From Rubrobacter_A sp965214435 (GTDB lineage Bacteria > Actinomycetota > Rubrobacteria > Rubrobacterales > Rubrobacteraceae), in contig OZ243960.1 in assembly GCA_965214435.1 (NCBI GenBank), positions 3,162,001-3,226,000 on the forward strand: a stretch of 64,000 bases of DNA, in the 5' to 3' direction. A program made the translations under genes and the position numbers. Below, piece by piece: positions 1-8,886 of the stretch; within the stretch, counting starts at the first letter, position 1; each line of letters opens with the position of its first letter. The notes under the pieces are model-generated. The model made no database searches and was not told where the DNA came from. It was given only the letters and a program-made list of their open reading frames with translations.

Positions 1-514
1 ACCCGGATACCAACTCCCCGATCCGCCCGAGCCGCTCCTCGGTAGAAGTCGGGGCCGCCAGCGGACACAAAGCTACACCGTTTTCGGACGCCACCTCCGC
101 GAACTCCCGAACTTCGTCCACCGGAAGGTCCGGTATCACGAGTCCTCCAACCCCGGCATCCGCCGCTTCCTCCAGAAACCGCTCCGTGTCCCGAGTAAAT
201 ATACTATTGTAATACACTAATAGTACAATCGGCGCTTTACCGGAAAGGTCGGAGGCGAGGGTCAGGCAGTAGTCGAGGTTCGCGCCGTTCCTGAGAGCTT
301 GAGTAGTAGTGCCTTGTATAGTCGGACCGTCGGCGAGTGGGTCGGAGAAGGGAACCCCGATCTCGACGATGTCGGCTCCGGCTTCGAGGTACGCACGTCC
401 GACTTCGCGGGCACCGTCCAGCGTCGGGTAGCCGGCGGTGAGGTACGGGATCAGGGCCACCCGGTCTTCCGGGAAAGCTCCGCGTACCGGCAGGATGCCG
501 TTCTTAGCCGACAC
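1..514 (-). CDS. trpA: Tryptophan synthase alpha subunit, 5' part only
   Basis: Cleaves indole-3-glycerol phosphate to indole in the alpha2-beta2 tryptophan synthase. About 171 N-terminal codons are present and the rest lies beyond the left edge. Visible family motifs are IPYLTAGYP, then VEIGVPFSDPLADGPTIQ, which contains the conserved active-site Glu and Asp, then VLLVYYN and GLVIPDLP. The start is a GTG at 514, inside the last codons of trpB and 11 bases upstream of the trpB stop's end. A GAGG ribosome site lies about 6 bases before it, so the two subunits are probably translationally coupled. It is the last visible gene of trpGDCFBA. Confidence 0.95.
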   Translation of the reverse strand, partial: MSAKNGILPVRGAFPEDRVALIPYLTAGYPTLDGAREVGRAYLEAGADIVEIGVPFSDPLADGPTIQGTTTQALRNGANLDYCLTLASDLSGKAPIVLLVYYNSIFTRDTERFLEEAADAGVGGLVIPDLPVDEVREFAEVASENGVALCPLAAPTSTEERLGRIGELVSG

Positions 515-1694
515 CCAGGGCCTCAGATGCTACTTCCACGTCCTTGTCGCCCCGGCCGGAGAGGTTTATCACCAAGTTCTTGCCGGGGCCTAGTTCCTTA
601 GCTACTGACTCGGCGTGAGAGATGGCGTGGGCGGTTTCGAGCGCCGGAATGATACCTTCGGAGCGGGAAGTCAGGGTGAAGGCTTCGAGGGCGTCCTCGT
701 CGGTCACGCTCGCGTACTCGGCTATCTCGGAGTCTCGGAGGTAGGAGTGTTCGGGGCCGACGGCCGGGTAGTCGAGGCCGGCGGAGATAGAGTGGGCCTC
801 CTGGATCTGACCGTCTTCGGTCTGGAGCACGTAGCACAGCGCCCCATGCAAGATGCCGAGCTTACCGGCCGCCAACGACGCCCCGTGCTCGCCGGACGGT
901 ATCCCACGCCCGGCAGCTTCCACGCCGACGAGCCGTACCCCCTCATGGCCGACGAACGGCCGGAAAGCGCCGATGGCGTTCGAGCCCGCGCCGACGCAGG
1001 CGACCACGGCGTCCGGGTCACTGCCGAAGCGTTCGCGCGACTGAAGCTCGATCTCCCGGCCTATGACGGCCTGGAGGTCTCCGACGATGCGGGGGTACGG
1101 GCTCGGGCCGACGACGCTCCCTATTATGTAGTGGGTGTCCTCGACGTTCGCGACCCAGTCCCGGATCGCCTCGTTCACCGCGTCCTTTAGGGTCTTGGAG
1201 CCGCTCGTGACGGGCACGACCTCGGCCCCGAGGAGCTTCATCCGGGTAACGTTCAGGCGCTGGCGGCGGGTGTCCTCCTCGCCCATGTAGACTACGCACT
1301 CCTTGCCGTAGAGGGCTGCGACCGTGGCGGTCGCGACCCCGTGCTGGCCGGCCCCGGTCTCGGCGATAATGCGCTGTTTGCCCATCCGGTCGGCGAGCAG
1401 TATCTGGCCCAGGGTATTGTTTATTTTGTGCGCACCGGTATGGGCCAAATCTTCGCGCTTGAAGTACACGTTCGCCCCGCCCCACTTACGGGTCAGGCGC
1501 TCGGCGAACATCAGCGGGGTCGGGCGGCCGACGAAGTCCCGAGCTAGGCCGTCGAGTTCCTCGACGAACTCCGGGTCGTCCTTGTAGCGTTTGTAGGCGG
1601 CTTCCAGTTCTTCGAGGGCGTGGATCAGGATCTCCGGGACGTAGCGTCCCCCGAACTCCCCGAAGTAGCCGGCTTTACTCTCCTTTTGCTGCAC
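504..1694 (-). CDS. trpB: Tryptophan synthase beta chain
   Basis: PLP enzyme that condenses indole with serine to make tryptophan. At 396 aa it has the usual length of the TrpB1 type. The PLP lysine is K90 in HTGAHKINN, and the phosphate-binding loop GAGSNA follows at about residue 235. The N-terminus (AGYFGEFGGRYVPE) is typical of the family. It overlaps the end of trpF by 20 bases and the start of trpA by 11, as expected for a tightly packed operon. Confidence 0.98.
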   Translation of the reverse strand: MQQKESKAGYFGEFGGRYVPEILIHALEELEAAYKRYKDDPEFVEELDGLARDFVGRPTPLMFAERLTRKWGGANVYFKREDLAHTGAHKINNTLGQILLADRMGKQRIIAETGAGQHGVATATVAALYGKECVVYMGEEDTRRQRLNVTRMKLLGAEVVPVTSGSKTLKDAVNEAIRDWVANVEDTHYIIGSVVGPSPYPRIVGDLQAVIGREIELQSRERFGSDPDAVVACVGAGSNAIGAFRPFVGHEGVRLVGVEAAGRGIPSGEHGASLAAGKLGILHGALCYVLQTEDGQIQEAHSISAGLDYPAVGPEHSYLRDSEIAEYASVTDEDALEAFTLTSRSEGIIPALETAHAISHAESVAKELGPGKNLVINLSGRGDKDVEVASEALGVG

Positions 1695-2292
1695 TCACGA
1701 ACCTCCGAACCCGCTCGCCGTTTTTTATGCCGGGCGTGTCTTCAAGAGAGCTTGAAGCATCCACGCCGTACGGCTCGAAATATCTGATGGCCTCGCGCAC
1801 GTTCTCCGGCGCGAGCCCCCCGGAAACGAAGATGTTAGCACACCCCCGCAGCGCCTTCGCCACCCCCCAATCAAACCTCTCCCCCGTCCCGCCCCGCGCC
1901 TTTGCGCTGTAGGCGTCGAGCAGGAAATAATCTGCTTCGTAATCCCCGATAGCGTCCAGGGATCCGGCATCCCTCACTCGCAACGCTTTTATGACCCGGA
2001 GGCCACCCTCCCTGACGGCGGCCACCGTCTCCGGCGGCTCCTCACCGTGTAACTGGGCGAAGTCCAGGCCGACCTCGTCGGCCACGGCCAGTACCTCCCC
2101 GGGGTCGGCGTCCACGAACACCCCGACCTTCGACACACCGTCCGGCACGGCGTCGGAGACCTTTCGGGCGGCCTCGACGGTGACGCTCCGGGGGCTGGTG
2201 GCGAAGACGAGCCCGAGGGCGTCCGCCCCGGAACCGGCGGCGGCGCAGGCGTCTTCTACGCTGGTTATCCCACAGACTTTTACTCGTACCAT
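1675..2292 (-). CDS. trpF: Phosphoribosylanthranilate isomerase
   Basis: Amadori rearrangement of phosphoribosylanthranilate, the third step of tryptophan synthesis. The start is placed at the ATG at 2292 because the family begins with a short VKVCGIT strand. A longer reading frame upstream has no homologous content. The VCGIT (catalytic Cys) and LHGEE motifs are present, and the frame ends in the C-terminal phosphate-binding GVDASSSLE region. About 205 aa. It follows trpC after 58 bases and overlaps trpB. The ribosome site is weak. Confidence 0.95.
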   Translation of the reverse strand: MVRVKVCGITSVEDACAAAGSGADALGLVFATSPRSVTVEAARKVSDAVPDGVSKVGVFVDADPGEVLAVADEVGLDFAQLHGEEPPETVAAVREGGLRVIKALRVRDAGSLDAIGDYEADYFLLDAYSAKARGGTGERFDWGVAKALRGCANIFVSGGLAPENVREAIRYFEPYGVDASSSLEDTPGIKNGERVRRFVSAAKGE

Positions 2293-2350
2293 AAGTCCGT
2301 CGATTGTACCGTTTCTGCGGCGGGAACTTTCGTTAGTTCTCGTCCGGAGT

Positions 2351-3118
2351 TTAGTGGATAGAGGAGAGCTTCGCCACGAAGGCCGGGTCCCGCATCGCAG
2401 CTTCCCCGACGAGGACCGCATCAGCCCCAGCGTCCCGCAGGCGCCGGGCGTCTTCCAAGGACTTGACGCCGCTCTCGGCGACGAGCGTCGCGCCTCTGAG
2501 ACGGTCGGCCAGACGCTCGAAGTTGCCCAAGTCTACGCTGAAGTCCTTGAGGTTGCGGTTGTTTACACCGATTATTTCGGCCCCGGCCTCGACCGCCATC
2601 TCCGCCTCCGGCTCGTCGTGGACTTCGACTACCGGGGAAAGGCCGACTTCCGTGGAGAGCGCGATGTAGCGGGCCAGGGTAGTCGGGTCGAAAAGTGAGG
2701 CGATCAGGAGTACAGCGTCGGCCCGCGTGGCGGCTTCTATAACCTGGACCTCATCCACGGTAAAGTCTTTCCGGAGGACCGGAAGCGCCGCGCCCTCGCG
2801 GGCGGCGTCCAGGTCTTCGAGGCTTCCCTTGAACCACTCCGGCTCGGTCAGGATGGAGAGGCAGCGAGCGCCCCGCTCCTCGTAACCCGCGCCCCAGGCC
2901 GCCGGGTCCACCTCCCGGATAAAGCCGGCCGACGGCGAGGCCCGTTTTATCTCGGAGACTACCGACAGACCGGGTGCGGCCAGAGCGTCGGCGAACGGCC
3001 GCTTCTCGAAGCGGGTGGCCCGCTCGTAGAGGTCGTCGAGATCCGTAGTCGCTTTTAGCTCGTCGGCCCGTAGGCGGGCGGCGGCGGCGAGTTCGTCGAG
3101 GATGGTCTGCTGACTCAT
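2351..3118 (-). CDS. trpC: Indole-3-glycerol-phosphate synthase
   Basis: Closes the indole ring from CdRP. 255 aa, a single-domain (beta/alpha)8 barrel not fused to trpF. The KRASPSAGFI motif contains the catalytic Lys and substrate-binding residues. VLRKDF and ESGV strands and the GEAAMR end (phosphate site) are also present. The ATG at 3118 overlaps the trpD stop in an ATGA, implying coupled translation. Confidence 0.97.
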   Translation of the reverse strand: MSQQTILDELAAAARLRADELKATTDLDDLYERATRFEKRPFADALAAPGLSVVSEIKRASPSAGFIREVDPAAWGAGYEERGARCLSILTEPEWFKGSLEDLDAAREGAALPVLRKDFTVDEVQVIEAATRADAVLLIASLFDPTTLARYIALSTEVGLSPVVEVHDEPEAEMAVEAGAEIIGVNNRNLKDFSVDLGNFERLADRLRGATLVAESGVKSLEDARRLRDAGADAVLVGEAAMRDPAFVAKLSSIH

Positions 3119-4143
3119 CCGGCCTCCCCGGATAACCGGCGGGTGGCGCGCACGAAGTCCTCCAGGGCTTTTTCCGCGGCTCCGCTTCCTATGGACTTCG
3201 CGGCGAGGCCGACGCCTTCTTCCAGAGAGGAAGCTTCTCCGGAGACGTATATCGCGGCCCCGGCGTTCAGGAGTATGACGTCGCGGGCGGCCCCGTCGTT
3301 TTCGCCGGAGAGCACACCGCGCAGGGTACGGGCGTTGTCGCGGGCGTCGCCGCCGAGTAGACCGCCCATACCGTGGCGCGGGAGGCCGAAGTCCTCCGGT
3401 GTTAGCTCGCGTTCCTTTATCTCACCGTCATGGACTTCGGCGGTAAACGTGGTGTCGGTGACCGTGATCTCGTCCATCCCGTCCCGGCCGTGGACGACGA
3501 GCGCCCTCTCCGCCCCAAGCTCTCCCAGAGCTTCGGCGACCGGGCGGACGTAATCCGCGTGAAATACCCCGACTAGCTGCCGGCGGGCGCCGGCCGGGTT
3601 GGTCAGCGGCCCGAGGAGGTTAAAGACCGTCCGGAACGGCAGCTCCGCCCGAACCGGGGCCACGAAACGCATCGCCGGGTGGTGGTTGCGGGCGAACATA
3701 AAGCCGACGCCCGTCTCGGCGATGCACTCCGAGACCTCCATAGGGCCGAGGTCTATCCGGGCTCCGAGGGCTTCGAGCACGTCCGCCGAACCCGCCCGGC
3801 TCGTGGCCGCCCGGTTGCCATGCTTGGCTACTGTGACCCCGGCCCCCCGCGCCACGAAAGCCGCAGCGGTCGAGATATTCAGCGTGCCCTTGGCGTCGCC
3901 GCCGGTGCCGCAGGTATCCACCACGCCCTCGGGAGCCTCGACTTTCTCGGCGAAGCGGCGCATCGCGCGGGCGAAACCGACTATCTCCCCGACCGACTCG
4001 CCCCGGATGCGGAGCGCCGTAAGGAGTGCGGCGGTCGCCGCGGCCGGCACGGTCCCCTCCATGATGTTCTCCAGCGCCCGCTCAGCCTCTTCGGGCGAGA
4101 GCGGCTCCCCGGCCGCGGCCTTCTGCAACGACTCCCGGAGCAC
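3115..4143 (-). CDS. trpD: Anthranilate phosphoribosyltransferase
   Basis: Transfers phosphoribose from PRPP to anthranilate. The start is set at the GTG at 4143, just after the trpG stop, because a GGGGAG ribosome site lies about 6 bases upstream and the protein then begins with the family's N-terminal helix (about 342 aa). The reading frame continues upstream into trpG, but that part is non-homologous. The PRPP loop GTGGDAKGTLNIST and the KHGNRAATS anthranilate-site motif are intact. Confidence 0.96.
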   Translation of the reverse strand: MLRESLQKAAAGEPLSPEEAERALENIMEGTVPAAATAALLTALRIRGESVGEIVGFARAMRRFAEKVEAPEGVVDTCGTGGDAKGTLNISTAAAFVARGAGVTVAKHGNRAATSRAGSADVLEALGARIDLGPMEVSECIAETGVGFMFARNHHPAMRFVAPVRAELPFRTVFNLLGPLTNPAGARRQLVGVFHADYVRPVAEALGELGAERALVVHGRDGMDEITVTDTTFTAEVHDGEIKERELTPEDFGLPRHGMGGLLGGDARDNARTLRGVLSGENDGAARDVILLNAGAAIYVSGEASSLEEGVGLAAKSIGSGAAEKALEDFVRATRRLSGEAG

Positions 4144-4145
4144 GG

Positions 4146-4754
4146 TTACTCCCCGGAGTCCGAAGTGCCGGAGCCCCGGTTCTCCGGGCCGAGGAAGTTC
4201 TTCAAGATCTTCATGCCGCTGGCGGTGAGCACACTTTCGGGGTGGAACTGCACGCCTTCTATTGGAAGGCTCTTGTGCCGGACGCCCATTATTACGCCGT
4301 CGGTGGTCTCCGAGGTAATGACGAGGCACTCCGGCAGGGAGTCCGGCTCGATGACGAGCGAGTGGTAGCGGGTCGCCTCAAATCCCTGGTCCAGTCCCCT
4401 GTAGACGCCCGCGCCGTCGTGCAAAATGTTCGCCGTCTTGCCATGGACCGGCTCGCCGCGCACGACGTCCGCGCCGTAAGCCTGCCCGATGGACTGGTGA
4501 CCGAGGCAGACCCCTAAGAGCGGCACCGCTTCGGGGCTTTCGGAGAGCTTCTGTATAAGTTCTAGCGAGACTCCGGCCTCGTTCGGGGTGCAGGGGCCCG
4601 GGGAGATCACTATCCTGTCCGGTTGGAGGGCGAGCAGTTCTTCGGGCGAAAGCTCGTCGTTACGCCGGACCAGCACTTCGGCACCAAGCTCCCCGAGGTA
4701 CTGCACCAGGTTATAAGTAAAGGAGTCGTAGTTGTCTATAACCAGAATCCGCAT
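4146..4754 (-). CDS. trpG: Anthranilate synthase glutamine amidotransferase
   Basis: Class I glutamine amidotransferase supplying ammonia to TrpE. 202 aa with the catalytic triad C83 (in GVCLGHQSIG), H171 and E173 (in QFHPES). It could also serve PabB as a shared PabA, since no separate pabA is visible. It is first in the trpGDCFBA operon. Its partner trpE lies about 29 kb away at 33770-35287. The 63-base gap to the divergent gene at 4818 must hold the promoter, but no leader peptide or attenuator is seen. Confidence 0.93.
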   Translation of the reverse strand: MRILVIDNYDSFTYNLVQYLGELGAEVLVRRNDELSPEELLALQPDRIVISPGPCTPNEAGVSLELIQKLSESPEAVPLLGVCLGHQSIGQAYGADVVRGEPVHGKTANILHDGAGVYRGLDQGFEATRYHSLVIEPDSLPECLVITSETTDGVIMGVRHKSLPIEGVQFHPESVLTASGMKILKNFLGPENRGSGTSDSGE

Positions 4755-4817
4755 AACACGGCAGATTCTAGCTTACACTGGACGCTTCTACAGAGGTTCC
4801 TACAGGAGGTAGACGAG

Positions 4818-5774
4818 ATGACCCTGATACTCACCGAGCGTGAGGTTGAGGAACTGCTCGACATGGGCACCACCATAGAAGCCGTCGAGCGCGCGATGGG
4901 AGATCTGGCCGAAGGCCGGGCCACCAACCGCGCCCGCCGCCGGGTCACGCTGCCGGACGCGGGCCTGCACGTCATGTTCGCCGGTGCTCCCGAGCTAGGT
5001 TTGATGGGCCTGAAAGCCTATTCGGTAGCCTCCGCGGGAGCCAGGTTTTATACCATGATCTTCGACTCCGAGGGCGGCGAACTATTAGCCATTATCCGCT
5101 CCAATAAGCTAGGCCAGCTCCGCACGGGCGCTGCGACCGGCGTCGGGGTAAAGCACCTCGCCCGCGAGGACGCCTCCACTGTCGGGATGTACGGCACCGG
5201 CTGGCAGGCCGAGAGCCAGCTAGAGGCGGTGGTCTCGGTCATGGGTTCTAGTTTAGAGCGCGTGATCGTCTACAGCCGCCGCGAGGAGTCCCGCAAGGAG
5301 TTCGCCGACGTGATGAGCGCCCGGCTTGGGATAGACGTGGAGACTACGAACCAGCAAGAAGAACCCGCCGCCCAAGACGTCGTGGTAACGGTGACCTCTT
5401 CTCCCCAGCCGGTACTAAAAGGAGAGTGGCTCAGGCCCGGGGCGCACGTCACCGCCGCCGGCTCGAACATGCTCATAAAAAGCGAGGTAGACCGTGACGT
5501 GGTCCGGCGGGCCAGCTTCGTCTGCGTAGACTCCCGCGAAGAGCTCGGCCTCGAAGCCGGCGACCTCCTCCAACCACTGGAGACCGGCATCGTCCTCCCC
5601 GAAGAAGTCTACGAGCTCGGGCAGGTAGTAGCCGGCCAGGTAAAAGGCCGCCGCGGTCCAGACGATATAACGTTCTTCGCCAGCCAGGGGTTAGCACTAC
5701 AGGACCTGGCCGCCGCCCGCATCGTCTACGACCGGGCGATAGAGCAGGACGCCGGCCGCGACATCGAGTTCTAA
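4818..5774 (+). CDS. Ornithine cyclodeaminase / mu-crystallin family protein
   Basis: NAD(P)-dependent family that includes ornithine cyclodeaminase, alanine dehydrogenase of archaeal type and imine reductases. The start is fixed by AGGAGGT seven bases before the ATG at 4818. About 318 aa. The N-terminal substrate domain contains LRTGAATGVG, and the Rossmann fold contains VGMYGTGWQAESQL (GxGxxA-like). The C-terminal domain ends with FASQGLALQDLAAA, which is typical of the family. The exact substrate cannot be told. It is transcribed away from trpG. Confidence 0.85.
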   Translation: MTLILTEREVEELLDMGTTIEAVERAMGDLAEGRATNRARRRVTLPDAGLHVMFAGAPELGLMGLKAYSVASAGARFYTMIFDSEGGELLAIIRSNKLGQLRTGAATGVGVKHLAREDASTVGMYGTGWQAESQLEAVVSVMGSSLERVIVYSRREESRKEFADVMSARLGIDVETTNQQEEPAAQDVVVTVTSSPQPVLKGEWLRPGAHVTAAGSNMLIKSEVDRDVVRRASFVCVDSREELGLEAGDLLQPLETGIVLPEEVYELGQVVAGQVKGRRGPDDITFFASQGLALQDLAAARIVYDRAIEQDAGRDIEF

Positions 5775-5897
5775 TCTGCTACTTTCCAGCTAACAAGCAG
5801 AGGCGGCAAAGGTACGACACGGAATGTTGGTTGTAGCAACTCTCGCCGCCGGGCGGGGAGAGACTGTCTCGGCGCTCGAAGATCAGGAACTGATAAG

Positions 5898-7517
5898 ATG
5901 GTCCCGCTTATGGGATTGGAACGTTCGTGGTGGCAAACGGGTGTTATCTACCAGATCTACCCCCGCAGCTTCGCCGATACGGACGGTGACGGAGTAGGCG
6001 ACCTTCGCGGGATCACCTCTAAACTAGACTACCTGCGGTGGCTCGGCGTAGACGCCGTCTGGCTCTCCCCGTTCTACCCCTCTCCGATGGCCGACTTCGG
6101 CTACGACGTCTCCGACTACTGCGGCGTAGACCCCATGTTCGGTACCCTACAAGACTTCGACGAGTTGGTAGAAAGGTCTCGTCAGCGCGGCATAAAGGTG
6201 ATCATCGACTACGTCCCCAACCACACCTCAAACGAGCATCCCTGGTTCGTGGAGTCCCGCTCTTGCCGGGACAACCCGAAGCGGGACTGGTACGTATGGC
6301 GGGACCCCGCCCCCGGCGGCGGGCCGCCGAACAACTGGGAGAGTGTCCACAGCAGCGGCAGCGCCTGGGAGTGGGACCAAGAAACGGGGCAGTACTACCT
6401 GCACACGTTCCAGGTCGAGCAGCCCGACCTGAACTGGCACAACGTGCAGGTAAGGGAGGCGATGTACGGCGTTCTGCGCTTCTGGCTGGAGCGGGGCGTA
6501 GCCGGTTTCAGGATCGACGCGCTGCCCCACGTAGCTAGGGACGAGCGGTTCCGCGACAACCCTTCTAATCCCGACTGGAAGCCCGTAGACCCGCCGTGGA
6601 AACGCCAGAGGAGAACCTACTCCCAGGACCAGCCGGAGATCCTGGAGATAGTGCGAGAGATGCGCGCCGTGGCCGACGAATACGACGGCGAGCGGGTCCT
6701 GATCGGGGAGGTCTACCTACCTCTAGAGCGCCTGATGGAGTACTACGGCGCCGAGCGCGACGGACTGCACCTGCCGTTCAACTTCGGTCTTCTGGAGTTG
6801 GCGGACTGGGAGCCGGAAGCCGTCGGGGCGCTCACCGAGACTTACGAAGCGGCGCTACCGGAAGGGGCGTGGCCGAACTGGGTGTTAGGAAACCACGACA
6901 ACCCGAGGATCACAAGCCGCGTCGGACCCGAGCGGACCAGAGCGGCCCAGATGCTCCTGCTCACCCTCCGGGGGACGCCGACCTGCTACTACGGGGACGA
7001 GATCGGGATGCACGACGTACAGATACCGCCGGAGAGGGTCCGGGACCCGCAAGGCTTACACGACCCCGCACTAAACCGCGACCCGGCTCGCACCCCGATG
7101 CACTGGGACGCCTCCCCGAACGCCGGCTTCTGTCTGGAGGGCATAGAATCCTGGCTACCCGTCGCCGAGGATCACAAGGCAGTCAACGTCGAGGCGCAGC
7201 AAGACGATCCGTACTCGGCGCTGTCCCTGTTCCGACGCCTGATCGAGCTGCGGCGGGAGCTGCCGACGCTAACTATCGGCTCGTACCAGCCGTTAGACGC
7301 CGGTAACGCCTCCATACACGCCTACCTGCGCGAGTACGAGGGGCAGCGGGTGCTCGTGGCGCTCAACTTCGGCTCCGAAGCACAAACACTCGACCTCTCG
7401 GATACCGGAGACAAGGGCGAGGTGCTCTGCTCGACATACCTTGACCGGACTGGCAGCCTCTACCTCAAGGAACTCGGCCTGCGGCCCGGCGAAGGTCTCC
7501 TCCTGTCTTTAGGATAG
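5898..7517 (+). CDS. GH13 alpha-glucosidase (oligo-1,6-glucosidase/alpha-glucosidase type)
   Basis: Hydrolyses terminal alpha-glucosidic bonds in short oligosaccharides; no signal peptide, so it acts in the cytoplasm. 539 aa. The barrel starts at WWQTGVIYQIYPRSF and carries all GH13 regions: DYVPNHTS, nucleophile D207 in GFRIDALPH, acid/base E271 in LIGEVY, and D334 in GNHDNPR. An internal ATG at 5910 is an alternative start; AGGA about ten bases before 5898 favours the longer form. The neighbouring ABC importer and GH31 enzyme suggest it processes imported oligosaccharides. Confidence 0.92.
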   Translation: MVPLMGLERSWWQTGVIYQIYPRSFADTDGDGVGDLRGITSKLDYLRWLGVDAVWLSPFYPSPMADFGYDVSDYCGVDPMFGTLQDFDELVERSRQRGIKVIIDYVPNHTSNEHPWFVESRSCRDNPKRDWYVWRDPAPGGGPPNNWESVHSSGSAWEWDQETGQYYLHTFQVEQPDLNWHNVQVREAMYGVLRFWLERGVAGFRIDALPHVARDERFRDNPSNPDWKPVDPPWKRQRRTYSQDQPEILEIVREMRAVADEYDGERVLIGEVYLPLERLMEYYGAERDGLHLPFNFGLLELADWEPEAVGALTETYEAALPEGAWPNWVLGNHDNPRITSRVGPERTRAAQMLLLTLRGTPTCYYGDEIGMHDVQIPPERVRDPQGLHDPALNRDPARTPMHWDASPNAGFCLEGIESWLPVAEDHKAVNVEAQQDDPYSALSLFRRLIELRRELPTLTIGSYQPLDAGNASIHAYLREYEGQRVLVALNFGSEAQTLDLSDTGDKGEVLCSTYLDRTGSLYLKELGLRPGEGLLLSLG

Positions 7518-7548
7518 GGCCAGTGGAAATCCGGCCCGGGAACGGCGC

Positions 7549-7887
7549 TTACACGAAGAAAGAGCCGACCGCGGGGACACCGGTTGGAAGCCCGAGGCAC
7601 ATCGACAACCCGAAACAGACAAAGAAGAATATCTCCTGCGCTTTGGAGTACGCGCCGAGGCGCTTGAAGTGGAGCGCGAGCACAAGCGAACTGACGCAGA
7701 TACCGGCAAAGATCCCGGCCGTCACCCTCAAGGGGAGCAGGACGTCCGAGAGTTCGGGGTTGAAGCGTTCGGCTGCCGACAGGGGTTGAAAAACAAAGTG
7801 AATGGCCGCGCCCGCTATGGACAAGGCGAATACCGCGAACAGCACCGCCGCCGCCCAGACAACCGGCCTGGGTAGTCCTTCGCTCAT
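7549..7887 (-). CDS. Small integral membrane protein, unknown function
   Basis: About 112 aa starting at MSEGLPRP. Three strongly hydrophobic segments are visible (near residues 10-30, 50-72 and 88-108). No known motif is recognised. A GTG at 7944 would give a longer form with a poorly conserved-looking charged leader, so the ATG at 7887 is preferred. It lies beyond the hairpin at 7977-8008, so it is probably transcribed separately from the ABC operon upstream. Confidence 0.6.
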   Translation of the reverse strand: MSEGLPRPVVWAAAVLFAVFALSIAGAAIHFVFQPLSAAERFNPELSDVLLPLRVTAGIFAGICVSSLVLALHFKRLGAYSKAQEIFFFVCFGLSMCLGLPTGVPAVGSFFV

Positions 7888-7976
7888 TTCCAGGTCTGAC
7901 CTATCCTTTCCGGCGAGCCAACGTTCTCCGATCCTGCAGTCCACGGTCCCGGCTGCGGCGGTAGCTGGAGAACAGC

Positions 7977-8008
7977 AGGGGGTTCCTGGTCGCGACCAGG
8001 AACCCCCT
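7977..8008 (-). terminator. Perfect 32-base palindrome ending the sugar ABC operon
   Basis: AGGGGGTTCCTGGTCG followed by its exact reverse complement, 16 bp per arm with no unpaired loop bases. It lies 33 bases after the last permease stop. There is no T-run on either side, resembling actinobacterial I-shaped terminators. Confidence 0.8.
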
Positions 8009-8040
8009 TGTTGGTAATGCTTTGTCGCGACTTACAACCT

Positions 8041-8886
8041 TTACCCTTTGACGGCTCCGGAGGTCAGGCCGGAGACGATCCGGCGCTGGAACAGGAACAC
8101 CAGGATTACGACTGGTACGGTTACCACTATGGCGGCGGCGGCCTGAGCCCCGTAGTTAATGGTGAAGATGCCGGCGAAGCTCGGGATGATCACCGTGGTC
8201 GGCTGGATGTTGCTGTCGAAGGAGAACGTGGTAGCGAAGAGGAACTCGTTCCAGGCGAAGATGAACGTCAGGATCGCCGTCGTGAACACTCCCGGAGCCG
8301 AGAGCGGTACGATCACCTTCCAGAACGCCTGCAGCGTCGAGGCTCCGTCAACCTTCGCGGCTTCCTCAAGGTCGAATGGCAGTTCTTTAAAGAAAGCCAC
8401 CAGCAGCCACACGGTCAGCGGGAGGGCGAACACCACGTCCGGGATGATTATCGCCGCGTAGGTGTTGACCAGGTTAATGCTGCTGAAAATCAGGAACAGC
8501 GGACCGATGATCGCCACCGGCGGAAAGAACGCCAGCGCCAGGATCAGGGTCAGGAAAGAACTCTTGAACCGGAACCGCAGACGCGCTATAGCGTAAGCCG
8601 CCAGGGAGCCTAAAGAGAGGCAGATTACGGTCGTTACTCCGGATATTATGACGCTGTTCAAGATCGACCTCAGGAAGGTCGGGTCGGTGAAGATCGTCCG
8701 GTAGTGCTCCAGGGTCGGCGTCTGCGGTATAAGCGTTGGGGTCGAGGCGGTGATCTCGCCGTTGGTTATGATGCTCATCCTGAATATCCAGATAATCGGC
8801 CCGAGTGCCAGCAATACGAACAGAGCGACGAACAGGTAGAAACCTATCCTGTTCCAGTTCACTCCAGAGGAACCGTCTTTTCCCAT
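8041..8886 (-). CDS. Sugar ABC transporter permease (MalG type)
   Basis: Inner-membrane permease of a CUT1 carbohydrate importer. 281 aa with about six transmembrane helices and the EAA loop EEAAKVDGAS...P near residues 185-205, which contacts the ATPase. The start overlaps the upstream permease stop by one base (TAATG). It is the last gene of the operon ATPase - binding protein - permease - permease and is followed by a strong palindrome. Confidence 0.95.
   Translation of the reverse strand: MGKDGSSGVNWNRIGFYLFVALFVLLALGPIIWIFRMSIITNGEITASTPTLIPQTPTLEHYRTIFTDPTFLRSILNSVIISGVTTVICLSLGSLAAYAIARLRFRFKSSFLTLILALAFFPPVAIIGPLFLIFSSINLVNTYAAIIIPDVVFALPLTVWLLVAFFKELPFDLEEAAKVDGASTLQAFWKVIVPLSAPGVFTTAILTFIFAWNEFLFATTFSFDSNIQPTTVIIPSFAGIFTINYGAQAAAAIVVTVPVVILVFLFQRRIVSGLTSGAVKG

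Noticed and set aside
4755..4817. Tryptophan leader peptide or T-box upstream of trpG
   Set aside because: The 63-base gap is too short and no Trp-rich frame or hairpin pair is present.
5898..7517. GH13 enzyme as a trehalose synthase
   Set aside because: The N-terminus and motif context fit oligo-glucosidases better, and no maltokinase domain or partner is adjacent.
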